Assembly: GCA_027596945.1 (NCBI GenBank)
Contig: JADGJH010000801.1
Coordinates: 2,485-14,334, forward strand
Direction of reading: 5' to 3'
From: Physocladia obscura
Lineage: Eukaryota > Chytridiomycota > Chytridiomycetes > Chytridiales > Chytriomycetaceae
DNA: 11,850 nucleotides
The notes beneath the pieces were generated by a model that was not told where the DNA came from, searched no databases, and was given only the letters and a program-made list of their open reading frames with translations. The position numbers and the translations under genes were made by a program. Below are positions 1-7,850 of this stretch, one piece after another. Positions within the stretch are counted from its first letter, which is position 1. Each line of letters begins with the position of its first letter.

Positions 1-147
1 TTTTTTAAACTAAATTTAACATATGTTGTTAAATTAATAATTAATTTTTTATTTATTTCTATTCTTTTTTAAATACACTTTTGCAGTTGAGAATTAGAAG
101 TGCCTGGTGGATTTTTTTGTGCCTTGAACCAAAAAGAGAAAGTTGTG
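1..147. other. AT-rich 3' flank of the first gene
   Basis: No gene is supported here. Read on the minus strand, this is the region just downstream of the gene at 148-605. TTTATT at 48-53 and 52-57 reads AATAAA on that strand, about 95 nt past the stop codon, and could serve as its polyadenylation signal. A plus-strand open frame crosses from 81 to 302, but it lies antisense to the second exon and intron of the minus gene and shows no recognisable protein features. Confidence 0.4.
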
Positions 148-605
148 CTAAAAATCATCTTCAAACTGCACCATCCAAGCCTCAACAGCGCGACCTCCAA
201 CCATGCTTCCACTATATCCTGCAGCGAATGGTTTTATCACATTGTTTTGTATATCCTGCGAAAACTATAATTCGAGCAAGTCAAATAAAAAAATCAAATT
301 AAATTAAAATAACCTACAGTAGAAGCAGGTGGTTTTTCACTACCATCAAATGCGTTCGATCGTGAGCCGTCGCCGGACGAAAAATGGAAATCTTCGAAGC
401 TCGTGTTTACGAATGAAGAATTGTTTTGATTTGTATTATTGACGTGAATGTTTTGGCCATTCAGCGGATTCGCACGAGTCCGCAACATATTAACCCGCGG
501 CAAAGCTGGTGTGAATTTATCTTGTGATGAAGTTGTAGTTGTTGATGCTTGACGCCTCAGCGTATTGAACCGCCGCCCAACAAACGTAAACGTTCGACTG
601 CTCAT
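148..605 (-). CDS. unrecognised two-exon gene, about 134 aa
   Basis: I do not recognise this protein. Reading on the minus strand, exon 1 runs 605 to 318 (96 codons). An intron (317-265, 53 bp) opens with GTAGGT and closes with ATTATAG. Exon 2 runs 264 to 148 (38 codons and TAG). The splice is phase 0 and both exons are open. The ATG at 605 is preceded by ACCAAA, so an A stands at -3. The first 25 residues are basic and Ser/Thr-rich with several Arg and no acids, which could be a mitochondrial presequence (inference). Residues 40-95 are polar, Asn- and Ser-rich and probably disordered. The C-terminal exon is more compact, with a small-residue stretch GYSGSMVGG, then RAVEAWMVQF and an acidic end (EDDF). 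Exon 2 has no methionine start of its own and is meaningful only when spliced. An extra 3' exon cannot be excluded. Confidence 0.6.
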
Positions 606-1254
606 TTTGGTTGAAGAAAAAAAAGCAAATCTTCAATCGGAAGTTGTGGGTTTTCTACCAAATAACAGGGGAAGAAAAAGGAAATTTTATATCTCTAATC
701 TTGGTTACAATAATCTATTTTCTTGGTCATGTGTCTGTCAAATAAATAAACTTTTTTATCCAATTTAACAAAGATAAGATGTAAAGGTTTTCAATCTTTA
801 TTTTGTGCACCAATTCTATGATTAAACATGCTGTGATGTATGGGTGTTTAGAGTTGTTGGTGGATTGGTTTTGGTTTGCTGTTTCATGTTTTTGCCAAGT
901 TGGTTTGCCTTTTCTGCATTTTGGTTTTATGATTTGAATAAAAAGTGATTTAGTTTTCCTTCTGCTACAGATGTCTTTCAAAGTGATGATTTTTGTAATC
1001 TTTAAAAGTTACTGCCTCTATTTCCAATTCATCCTGAATTCCCTTCTGCCTTTTTCCTTTTACTGGATATTTCTAATCTTCACTTCTTCATTATCATGCT
1101 TCATGCTGCAAAAGATTCTGCCTAGCCTGATTTCAATACAAAGTGAAAACAGTACAGAAATTTTAAATAGCCTTTCCAACACCAATTCTAAGTAGTAATA
1201 CATACAATTTATATAGACACTGCAGTTCATATTGCCAATTGCTTGGTAACAGAT
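606..1254. other. intergenic DNA without a supported gene
   Basis: The part next to 605 should contain the promoter and 5' leader of the minus-strand gene, including an A/T-rich run directly before its ATG. The rest is AT-rich. Open frames at 727-981 and 1060-1275 (minus) and 971-1195 (plus) overlap one another, are rich in Lys, Ile, Asn and Phe as expected from composition, and show no motif. I see nothing else of note until the repeat at 1255. Confidence 0.5.
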
Positions 1255-1266
1255 GTTAGGGTTAAA
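1255..1266. repeat. left copy of 12-bp target-site duplication
   Basis: GTTAGGGTTAAA stands directly before the point where reverse transcriptase coding sequence begins. The identical 12 bp recur at 2771-2782, just after the element's 3' end. Direct repeats of this size that bracket a 5'-truncated non-LTR element are the expected mark of target-primed insertion. The repeat contains the telomere-type hexamer TTAGGG. Confidence 0.75.
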
Positions 1267-1268
1267 CA

Positions 1269-2603
1269 AACACATGTGGACTCCTCCAGGGTTTCACACT
1301 ATCCCCTTCCCTGTTCAACTTTTCTATTGATGGACTTTGTTGGTGCCTTTCTGAACCTGGCATGCCTGTGATGTCTATTCATGGAGCTCTCACCAACTAG
1401 GGGTTGTTTGCTGATGACACTGCATTAATGGCAACAAATGCTTTTGACATGGCAAAACTTTTGAAATGTTGTGAAGAATGGATTGTGGATGTTGGAATAA
1501 AATTTGCACCCACAAAATGCATTGTTCTTGGCTTATCTATTTCTGTTAGGGACATCAACCTCCAGCTCTATGAAGTGGACCTTCCATCTGAAGGCATGGC
1601 AACTTATCTTGGGACTCCTGTCACTTGCAATGGCATCAACTGGAAAGAAATGGTTCAAGTCAGGACTACAAAGGCTTGCAAAGTCATTGCAATGCTGGCT
1701 CCTTTTGGCTTCAACTTTTGTGGCTGGGCTCCAGCAGTGTCTGCAAGAATCTACAAAGCTTTCATTTATTCAGTCATGGAATATGGGCTTGCACTCTTCC
1801 AAGGGAACAAGGCTCTCCTGCAAAATTATGAGAGAGTCCAAACTCTTGCACTATGCACTTTGGCCTCAACTCCTTGCAGCACTTCCAAGACTGCTCTGAT
1901 GAGGCTTCTACAAATTGAACCTATTTTCCATCATGTCAACATGCTAAGTTTGAAATGGGCTGCTAGACTGTATTCTTCAGGTGAAGAACACAATTTTGCT
2001 GTCAAAATCTTTCATTATGCTGTTCAACCAGCGCGCACTTCATCTGGAATCTGTATACCACAGCTTGCAATGAAGAATTCACTGTGGGACCACCCTCAAA
2101 TATTCAAGACCCATCCTGCTCTGACACGTGGCCCAAACACAGCCAGGCCAAAACCACCTCTTGGGATTGATACAGTTGTTAAACTTTGTTGTAAGGCTAT
2201 TGTGGAGCTTGAGGCTGGGACAAAAGGCATTGCTGGAACCATTCAAGTGGAACTCAAGGACCCAATTTGATCTTTCCTGTGCTCAAAATTTGAAAAAAAT
2301 TGCAAGGAGTGTTGGCTGATTGACACTGTTCTTAATCATTACAGGAATTCCAAGCCTTCAGAAACTCTTACTTACAAGGCTTGTGTTCTTGCAATTCAAT
2401 CAATCCTGACAATGTGCAGAGGACTGAGACAACAGCCAGAGGATGGGTTCTGGATTCATGACAACTCAGACAGTGACATTGACAACAATGAGCAAATAGT
2501 GGCCCCACCCCCTCCAAGGACTGGAATACAACAGGCCGAGAGGTTGCCCACATGCAAGAGACAAACCCCAGGGAATTGGATAACTGGAGCTGGTAGAATC
2601 TGA
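1269..2603 (+). pseudogene. LINE reverse transcriptase fragment with two in-frame stops
   Basis: A single reading frame runs the whole length, about 445 codons. It holds RT motif B (GLLQGFTLSPSLFN at 1278-1319), motif C with the catalytic aspartates (FADD, starting at 1407), and a post-polymerase region. The tail is Asp/Asn-rich and then Pro-rich, and ends at the TGA at 2601-2603. Two stops interrupt it: TAG at 1398-1400, three codons before FADD, and TGA at 2268-2270. No frameshift is needed. RT motif A and everything upstream are missing, so the fragment cannot encode an active polymerase even without the stops. An open stretch from 1404 to 2270 is the longest uninterrupted part, but it has no sensible ATG start. 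The RT identity is firm; the clade is not assigned. Confidence 0.85.
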
Positions 2604-2752
2604 ATGGTTTTTTGGACTATGAGGAATGTTGTGATTTGAAAGGTATGGGGCCTTGTTCTTGTACCTTGTTTGATGGAGAAAACATGGATGGAAACATCTT
2701 GGGGACTGAAAATATCTGGACTTTGTTAAGTTTTCAGTGAAAATGTTATGTG

Positions 2753-2758
2753 AATAAA
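2753..2758 (+). promoter_or_regulatory. polyadenylation signal of the LINE copy
   Basis: AATAAA lies 12 bp before the 3' copy of the target-site duplication, the position expected for the last signal of a transcript that was copied back into the genome. Confidence 0.5.
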
Positions 2759-2770
2759 GCTATTGAGAAC

Positions 2771-2782
2771 GTTAGGGTTAAA
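2771..2782. repeat. right copy of 12-bp target-site duplication
   Basis: This is an exact copy of 1255-1266 (GTTAGGGTTAAA). The bases flanking the repeats differ on both sides, so the identity is confined to the duplication itself. Confidence 0.75.
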
Positions 2783-3819
2783 ACACTTGTGAATAAGACT
2801 TGAAGTAAATTGTGGATAGGATATTGGGAGCAGGCATAAGGTTCCATTAAGTAGTAGAAGAATAGTGTTAGGATTGCTGGTAGGTGTATCAGCTTGAGTC
2901 AACTAATTCAATATTTTATATCTCAGAACTAAATAAAAAAGTTTGAGATTGAAGTATGAATTTAAGTTGAAGTGGACAATTTGAAACTTAATAAAGAATT
3001 CTTGTATTTAAAAGGACCCATAACAAAATGAAGGAAAGAGCTGGGTTTAAATAATTTTTGGAGTAGAATGAAAAAGAATGCAAAAAAATAAAGTTCCTCC
3101 AAAAGAAAAATGGTTTGAAAGCCTTTATAAAGTGGTTGGAAAGTAGTTAGAAATAGCTTGGAAATTGCCTTAATTGTTTTTTGAATACTTGAAATTAATT
3201 GAAGGCTTGAGATAATCCTGGAAAATTCTTGAAAAAATTAGATTAATATAATTTACATCACATGCATATAATTATAGTTTTCTAATCTTCTATAAAATTA
3301 GCTTTTATGATTACTGGGAACACAAAATTCTTGCCAGATGGAAATTTCGAAATTTGAAAGAAAAATGTCATGTATAATAATGTATGGAATATTATGGACT
3401 TGAAAAAAAATTATATATGGCTCATCAGATGGCAACTTGTTTATTCTTGGAAATGCTATATCATGGTATTGGTTTTTAACATTTTTTGGAATAATATTTT
3501 GATGGTAATATCAATGGAATATCAAGAATACATCATTTTGAATTCTGTGATCAATTCCCCAGAGAAGCTGAAGTGAAAGTGTTGAATCCTGTGAAGTTGA
3601 ATTCACTTGAACTAGTGGAATTGGCACAGTAAAGTATAATTTAGTTTTAGAATCTATTTTATTTTTATTTCCAAGATTAGGACAATTTAAATGCCAAATT
3701 CTGTGCCTCAAAATAAAAACTAGTCCCTTGAAAATATCACAGCTCTCACAGACTGTGGGTGGATCTGCTGGTGGAAACTGGATGTGCATCTGATGGCTGT
3801 CACACTCAGTTTTGTCTGT
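2783..3819. other. AT-rich, C-poor DNA without a supported gene
   Basis: From 2783 to about 3560 the plus strand is visibly poor in C and rich in A, T and G, with scattered short words such as TTGAAA and TTGGAAA. Composition becomes more balanced after 3560. The open frames at 3370-3576 (plus) and 3511-3789 (minus) show no domain. The stretch may be old transposon debris, but I cannot assign it. Confidence 0.4.
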
Positions 3820-4255
3820 TTTTATTTTAATAAAGCTATTTTTATTTTAAAATAAAAACAAATTGAAAACACAGCAGGCGCAGCTGGCTCCATTGCTTGA
3901 TGAACCTACATGCTGCACGCAGCTGTTTTGTTCTCTTTTTGTTCAGTTTTAATAATTTATTTTTATTTTTATTTTAAATAAAAATAGACAAACAATTTGC
4001 ACAGCTGGCTCTGTCTCCTGGATATCTGCATGCTGCGTGCATCAACATCAATCCTTGCAGGTAAAAATTGATGTTGTACAACTGTTTTTGTTTGTTTTGT
4101 TTTGTTTTTAAATAAATCTTAATTAATTAGATTTTTATTTTATAAAAACAATAACAAAAACTCAACAGAAATGGCTGGGCCCATGTTTGTTGTGTGCCTG
4201 GTGCTGCACACATCAGCGCCACCGCCTGTGGACAGTGCATTGATGTTGTACAGCC
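3820..4255. repeat. three degenerate repeat units with A/T palindromes
   Basis: Each unit pairs an A/T palindrome with a GC-richer block. The palindromes are a perfect 20-bp TTTTTATTTT/AAAATAAAAA at 3839-3858, a near-palindrome at 3965-3985, and a weaker one at 4132-4148. In units 1 and 2, CAGCTGGCTC recurs at 3881 and 4002, and TGCTGCACGCA is followed by TGCTGCGTGCA at an offset of about 120. In units 2 and 3, TGATGTTGTACA recurs at 4069 and 4241, and the TGCTGC block recurs at the same offset of 172. The units are clearly diverged. They may be transposon subterminal repeats or a decayed minisatellite. Confidence 0.6.
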
Positions 4256-4481
4256 TGTTTCATTCTGTTGCAGTACATTTTGTTGTGATGGTTTGTTTTT
4301 TTCTTTGAAAAATTTTCTGGACAGTTTAAAAAATGATAAAAAATAATAGAACTATCATTTATTCTTTATTTATTTAATTTGGACCAAAATAACAATAATA
4401 AAACATATTTTATTTATTTATTATTTTTGTTTGCATTACTTGTTTTATTTCATTAACTCTCACCACAGAGCCACCAAAACT
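4256..4481. other. AT-rich stretch before the Harbinger remnant
   Basis: This stretch is very A/T-rich with many TTTATT words. It probably holds the left end or 5' region of the DNA transposon. I searched by eye for an inverted partner near 7080-7300 and found none that convinced me. The segment ends in CTCACCACAG at 4459-4468, a possible 3' splice site leading into the Myb-like coding sequence. Confidence 0.35.
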
Positions 4482-5506
4482 TCAACAGGATCTACCAAAA
4501 TAGCTGAAACAGAGGTGGACAGTGGACCAAGTATTGGCATTGCTTGAAGCATATTGAGTGAATGAACAAAGGTAATAAGTGTTCTTTTTATTATTATTGG
4601 TTATTTTTTCCAGCTTTGTTGCCTGACATGCAAACCAACAGCATGATATTCTTTGGACAAAGATTGCAAATAAGTTAAAACTAATTTCAGATGTAACAGT
4701 TGAAGTCACAGGCATTCAGATATCTGAAAAATATTGCAAGCTACACAAGGAATATAATGTTGACTTTGGTATCAGAAATCCAAGCAACAATGATGACAAT
4801 TTTGATGACAATGTGAATTATACCAATATGCAACAGGAAATGCTATGGGGATCAAAAAAAAGGGCAATTACCCTACCAGAGTACTGGAATGAGCTGGTCA
4901 ATCATTTTGGTGATAAGTCTGGAATTACATCAAATAATTTTGATAAGTGCAGACAGAGGTTTTGACAATGATTGCAGCAATTCTGAGTAGCAAAGGTCAG
5001 TCTTGCAATGACAAATTAAAATCTGCCGAAAGTGTTCAATACAGTGAAGACTCTGACAATGATGATAATGCAGCATCAAAGTTGAAACTGGTCAACAAAA
5101 AAGTCGAAATTGAGTGCCAGAGAACTGAATGCAAAAAAAAAAGTAATGAAAGTCAAAAAAAGGAAGGAAAATTTGCTATGTTGACAAATTTTGAGAAATT
5201 GGTGGCATGTTCAAGACATCTTCTGATACATTTGTAACAAGCATTGTTGAAGCTGCAAGAATTAGTGCAGCGCCAGGTACTTCAAATGCAAGCCAAGAAG
5301 TTCTAATTCAAAAATTGAAGGTTGCATCTGAAAACCAGACTGAAGTTTTGAAACAGAGTTCTAAGTACAAGAATTGATGAATATGTTAATGTCTTCCTTG
5401 GCACAGCAAAATCAAGTCAATGAAGCTATTCTATTGAGACTGGAGGCTAATAATGCAAAAAATACTCAGTGTTTTGATGTTGGTGAAATAATAAAGATAA
5501 TTTGAA
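4482..5506 (+). pseudogene. broken Myb/SANT-like DNA-binding partner of Harbinger
   Basis: Coding-like sequence appears in pieces. About 4469-4575 carries WTVDQVLALLEAY, the first helix of a Myb/SANT-like domain, interrupted by TAG and TGA. A likely intron follows, with GTAATAAG after CAAAG near 4570 and TTTTTTCCAG ending at 4613. The frame 4627-4965 is open and contains ILWTKIANKL and later an Asp/Asn-rich stretch and YWNELVNHFGDKSG, as in trihelix-type proteins. A frameshift near 4950 leads into the frame ending at 5237, rich in Ser, Asp and Lys. Another shift near 5200 continues through SSDTFVTSIVEAARI, and a third near 5375 gives a short C-terminal helix (SLAQQNQVNEAILLRLEA) ending at the TGA at 5502-5504. 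In this family the partner helps the nuclease bind transposon ends and enter the nucleus. This copy is non-functional. Confidence 0.75.
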
Positions 5507-5769
5507 GATATTTTTATACCATATTGGTTGAACTGTTCTTTATTCATTTACTGAAATTAACAACATGATCTCCAGAGTAACTTGCCTTTTTTGAGCCTCT
5601 GTTCCACTCACAAAATTAAGATCCACATTTTCCTCTTCATCTCCTCCAATCAATATTCAATCTTGCAATTGATTATTAATTTGTACAGTATCCTGAAGTT
5701 CAATCAACCAATCATGAAGCAAAAGTGCAACTTGAATATTATTAGCCATTGTTTGTGGATCTGAGTTGT
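5451..5769. repeat. tandem duplication, unit A
   Basis: Starts at TAATGCAAAAAATACTCAGT and is followed directly by unit B, which starts with the same bases at 5770. Matching blocks run through the unit, including GAGCCTCTGTTCCACT (5593; unit B 5927) and GCCATTGTTTGTG (5745; unit B 6077). It contains the 3' end of the Myb-like gene and a shortened, diverged copy of the nuclease 3' end. Differences are numerous, so the duplication is old. Confidence 0.8.
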
Positions 5770-6089
5770 TAATGCAAAAAATACTCAGTGTTTTGATGGT
5801 GATGAAATAATAAGATAGTTTGAAGATATTTTTATAACATATTGTTTGAACTGTTCTTTATTCATTTTTGCTGAAATAAATGACGTGATTTCCAGCGTAA
5901 CTCATACACTAAATTTTGCCTTTTTTGAGCCTCTGTTCCACTTACAAGGTTAAGTTCAACATTTTCAACTTCATCTCCTCCGATCAACATCCAATCTTGA
6001 TAGTTTATTGATTTGCACAGTATTTTGAAGTTCAATCAACCAATTATGGAGCAAAAGTGCAACTTGAATGATATCAGCCATTGTTTGTG
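5770..6089. repeat. tandem duplication, unit B
   Basis: Second copy of the roughly 319-bp unit. It carries about 15 bp near 5902-5916 that unit A lacks. This copy holds the real C-terminal end of the DDE nuclease reading frame (stop at 5862-5864, minus), plus a redundant copy of the last Myb-like codons. The homology stops shortly after GCCATTGTTTGTG at 6077-6089. Confidence 0.8.
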
Positions 6090-7059
6090 TTCACAGTGGT
6101 TCAATTTGCGTTTGAATAATTGAAATCTTGATTTCAGCAGACCAAATGCTTGCTCCACAATAATTCTAGTCTTGCTGTGCATGTGATTGTAATAACTTTC
6201 TGGCTTTGGCATATTATAATAAATAGAATAACGTGTTAGTATATGTGAGTATAATGTATAACCTGCATCTGCAAGAAAATGATAGCCTTTTTGTATTAAG
6301 TGATGGATATTGCAGCCAAACTTTGATCACCCAAAAATTCCACAATCACTAATGCTTCCAGCTCAAAGGGAGTAACTTATAAATTGCTTTCTTGAATCTA
6401 CAACAGCCTGTAGATTAAATGCAGGGAACACTTTGTGACAATACCAGCCATCATACTGATTAAATCAAATAATTTGAAATAATGAGCTGTCAATTGCTCC
6501 TAATACATTTGGAAAACCGTTTGTTCTTCAAATTTGGCTGCAATCGCTTCCCATTGGCTTCATGTGGTTGGTAATTGTATTTTGAGAGTAGATCTTGAGT
6601 ACCTTCTGATAGATTATCATTCCCACACAAATTAGAATTGATTTTATACTTACCTTCAATACTTGATGAATGCAATTCACATGTTCTAGATATTTCAAGC
6701 AAGCTTTCTGCTGTATCTATTCCACCTTCATGAGTCAAGTAGTTCAATGTCAGTGCAACTTGCTCATGGATGCTAAAAATAGTATTGTGGTGAAGTGGCA
6801 TATGACACAAGCACCATTTTGCTTTAACTCAAGTGCAAATTTTCAAGAAACTTCAACAAGAGCAACGTAAATTTTGCTTGAACCAACCATTGTCATTTGA
6901 TGAGCCTATCATAACAGTTTGGAAGGTGGAATTTTGAACTGACCACTTGTGTTCTTGACTGGAGCTGAGAGAACATCTGTCTACAGTCATGAGAAATGCT
7001 GTGACAGCTGATACTGCAATGATATCCATCAACACTGCTGTGGATGCAACAGCCTGCAT
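5862..7059 (-). pseudogene. broken PIF/Harbinger DDE transposase (nuclease)
   Basis: On the minus strand the order of motifs matches a Harbinger DDE nuclease. An N-terminal part (about 7059-6853) contains WSVQNSTFQTVMIG. A helix-turn-helix-like segment (about 6780-6665) reads QVALTLNYL and then ESLLEISR. Next come WEAIAAKFEEQ and, after a one-base shift, GFPNVLGAIDSS, with the first Asp codon at 6489-6491. The second Asp is in LADAGY (6267-6269) and the Glu is in VEQAFGLLKSRF (6153-6155); all three lie in one frame. A shift near 6085 gives IIQVALLLHNW, and another near 5972 restores the frame through GGDEVENVELN to TGA at 5862-5864. Three in-frame TGA stops fall between the first and second Asp. 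GTAAGT near 6655 suggests an intron. The span of about 1.2 kb fits the family. The copy is inactive. Confidence 0.82.
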
Positions 7060-7850
7060 TGAGAAAATTCATTCTAGTTTGGGATTTATAAATACAAACA
7101 AATGAAACACAGACAAAATTACATGGGTTTCATTTTGGACAAAAAAAATTTATTTTTGTTCCGGTTGAAAAAAGTTACGTGGAATTAATCCTTAGTCAAT
7201 TTTTGAAAAAAATTCTCTTCATGTTCTTGTCAACCAACATATCCTGGAATTTTCGAAGAAAATAAGAGAGAATACTTGAAAGTCGGTCCTTTATTTTTTG
7301 AATCATGGTGAGTCATAATCTTTGACTGACGATTTTGAGAAATCTCTTGATGTATCGAATGAAAGAAATCTGTCTCACAAACCCACAAGTGACAAATTTT
7401 TCTGTCGAATTATTCGCGCAGAAATTCGCAGAAATTTTTGAAAATACTTCCGTTCGACACATAATTTTTTGCGGATATCTTTCCCTTTTCATTTCGAAAT
7501 AAATATTTGTCAGCTGTTTTGTTTCTGTTTTTCTTTTCATTTCTCTTGCAAAAGACAGCAAACAGCTTGCAGAAGACAGTGGGAGGGTAATACAAATAAA
7601 TATGAAAATTCTTGATGATCCGCGCTTGATTACTCAATGATTGGTGGGATTGAAATGTAATGATCTTGGTATCGTGCGATTCTTTATTTATATATATATA
7701 TATATTTTTTTTTTGAAAGATAAAGTACCGACTTCGTTATTTGTGACTGGGTGAATGTCAAATGGATGATTTGAAAAAACCAAGTTTTTCATATTCACAA
7801 AATTTTTTTGATCAATCAAAAGTTTTCAAGTGGGAGGTGGTAAAAATACA
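7060..7850. other. intergenic region upstream of the GT64 gene
   Basis: No gene is supported. The first part probably holds the right end of the Harbinger element. Minus-strand open frames at 7313-7561 and 7410-7637 overlap in different frames and are Lys/Phe/Asn-rich without motifs. The last 200 bp should contain the promoter and leader of the glycosyltransferase gene. Confidence 0.45.
7689..7705. repeat. TA microsatellite, possible TATA-type promoter element
   Basis: An alternating TA run of 17 bp is followed by a T tract of about a dozen bases. It lies about 145 bp before the ATG at 7851, so it could act as a loose TATA element, though position is the only support. Confidence 0.5.

Larger units (their letters stand above)
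1267..2770 (+). mobile_element. 5'-truncated non-LTR (LINE) retrotransposon copy
   Basis: The element lies between the 12-bp repeats at 1255-1266 and 2771-2782, so its length is about 1.5 kb. It contains only the 3' part of a LINE: the reverse transcriptase from just before motif B, the region after the polymerase, and a 3' untranslated stretch (2604-2770) with AATAAA at 2753-2758. No endonuclease domain, RT fingers or motif A precede it, which matches the usual 5' truncation of LINE copies. The 3' end lacks a poly(A) run and finishes in GCTATTGAGAAC. Few inactivating changes suggest a fairly recent insertion. The family is not assigned. Confidence 0.8.
4482..7059. mobile_element. decayed PIF/Harbinger DNA transposon
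   Basis: This class encodes two proteins: a DDE nuclease and a Myb/SANT-like DNA-binding partner. Both are present as broken genes, the Myb-like one on the plus strand (about 4482-5506) and the nuclease on the minus strand (about 7059-5862). They converge. A roughly 319-bp tandem duplication (5451-6089) covers their meeting point. Multiple stops and frameshifts in both show that the copy is old and inactive. The stated limits are those of recognisable coding sequence. Terminal inverted repeats and the usual 3-bp target duplication were not found, so the true ends lie outside and are unknown. Confidence 0.8.

Noticed and set aside
81..302. Plus-strand open frame of 73 codons
   Set aside because: It is antisense to exon 2 and the intron of the minus-strand gene and shows no motif.
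565..768. Plus-strand open frame of 67 codons
   Set aside because: It overlaps the start of the minus gene antisense and has no protein-like features.
971..1195. Hydrophobic plus-strand frame that could be a small membrane protein
   Set aside because: The Phe/Ile/Leu-rich composition is expected from T-rich DNA; no conserved motif, and overlapping minus frames are equally long.
1255..1266. True telomere repeat tract
   Set aside because: Only one TTAGGG hexamer occurs at each site; it is explained by target-site duplication.
3370..3576. Plus-strand frame of 68 codons
   Set aside because: Composition-driven (Asn, Ile, Trp, Tyr), no domain, within the C-poor block.
3820..4255. CRISPR array
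   Set aside because: Repeats are few, diverged and unevenly spaced, and the setting is eukaryotic.
5582..5764. Plus-strand frame of 60 codons
   Set aside because: It is the antisense of the duplicated nuclease tail in unit A.
7830..7850. Upstream start of the GT64 protein at GTG 7830
   Set aside because: Eukaryotic translation would use the ATG at 7851, which has good context; the seven extra codons have no support.
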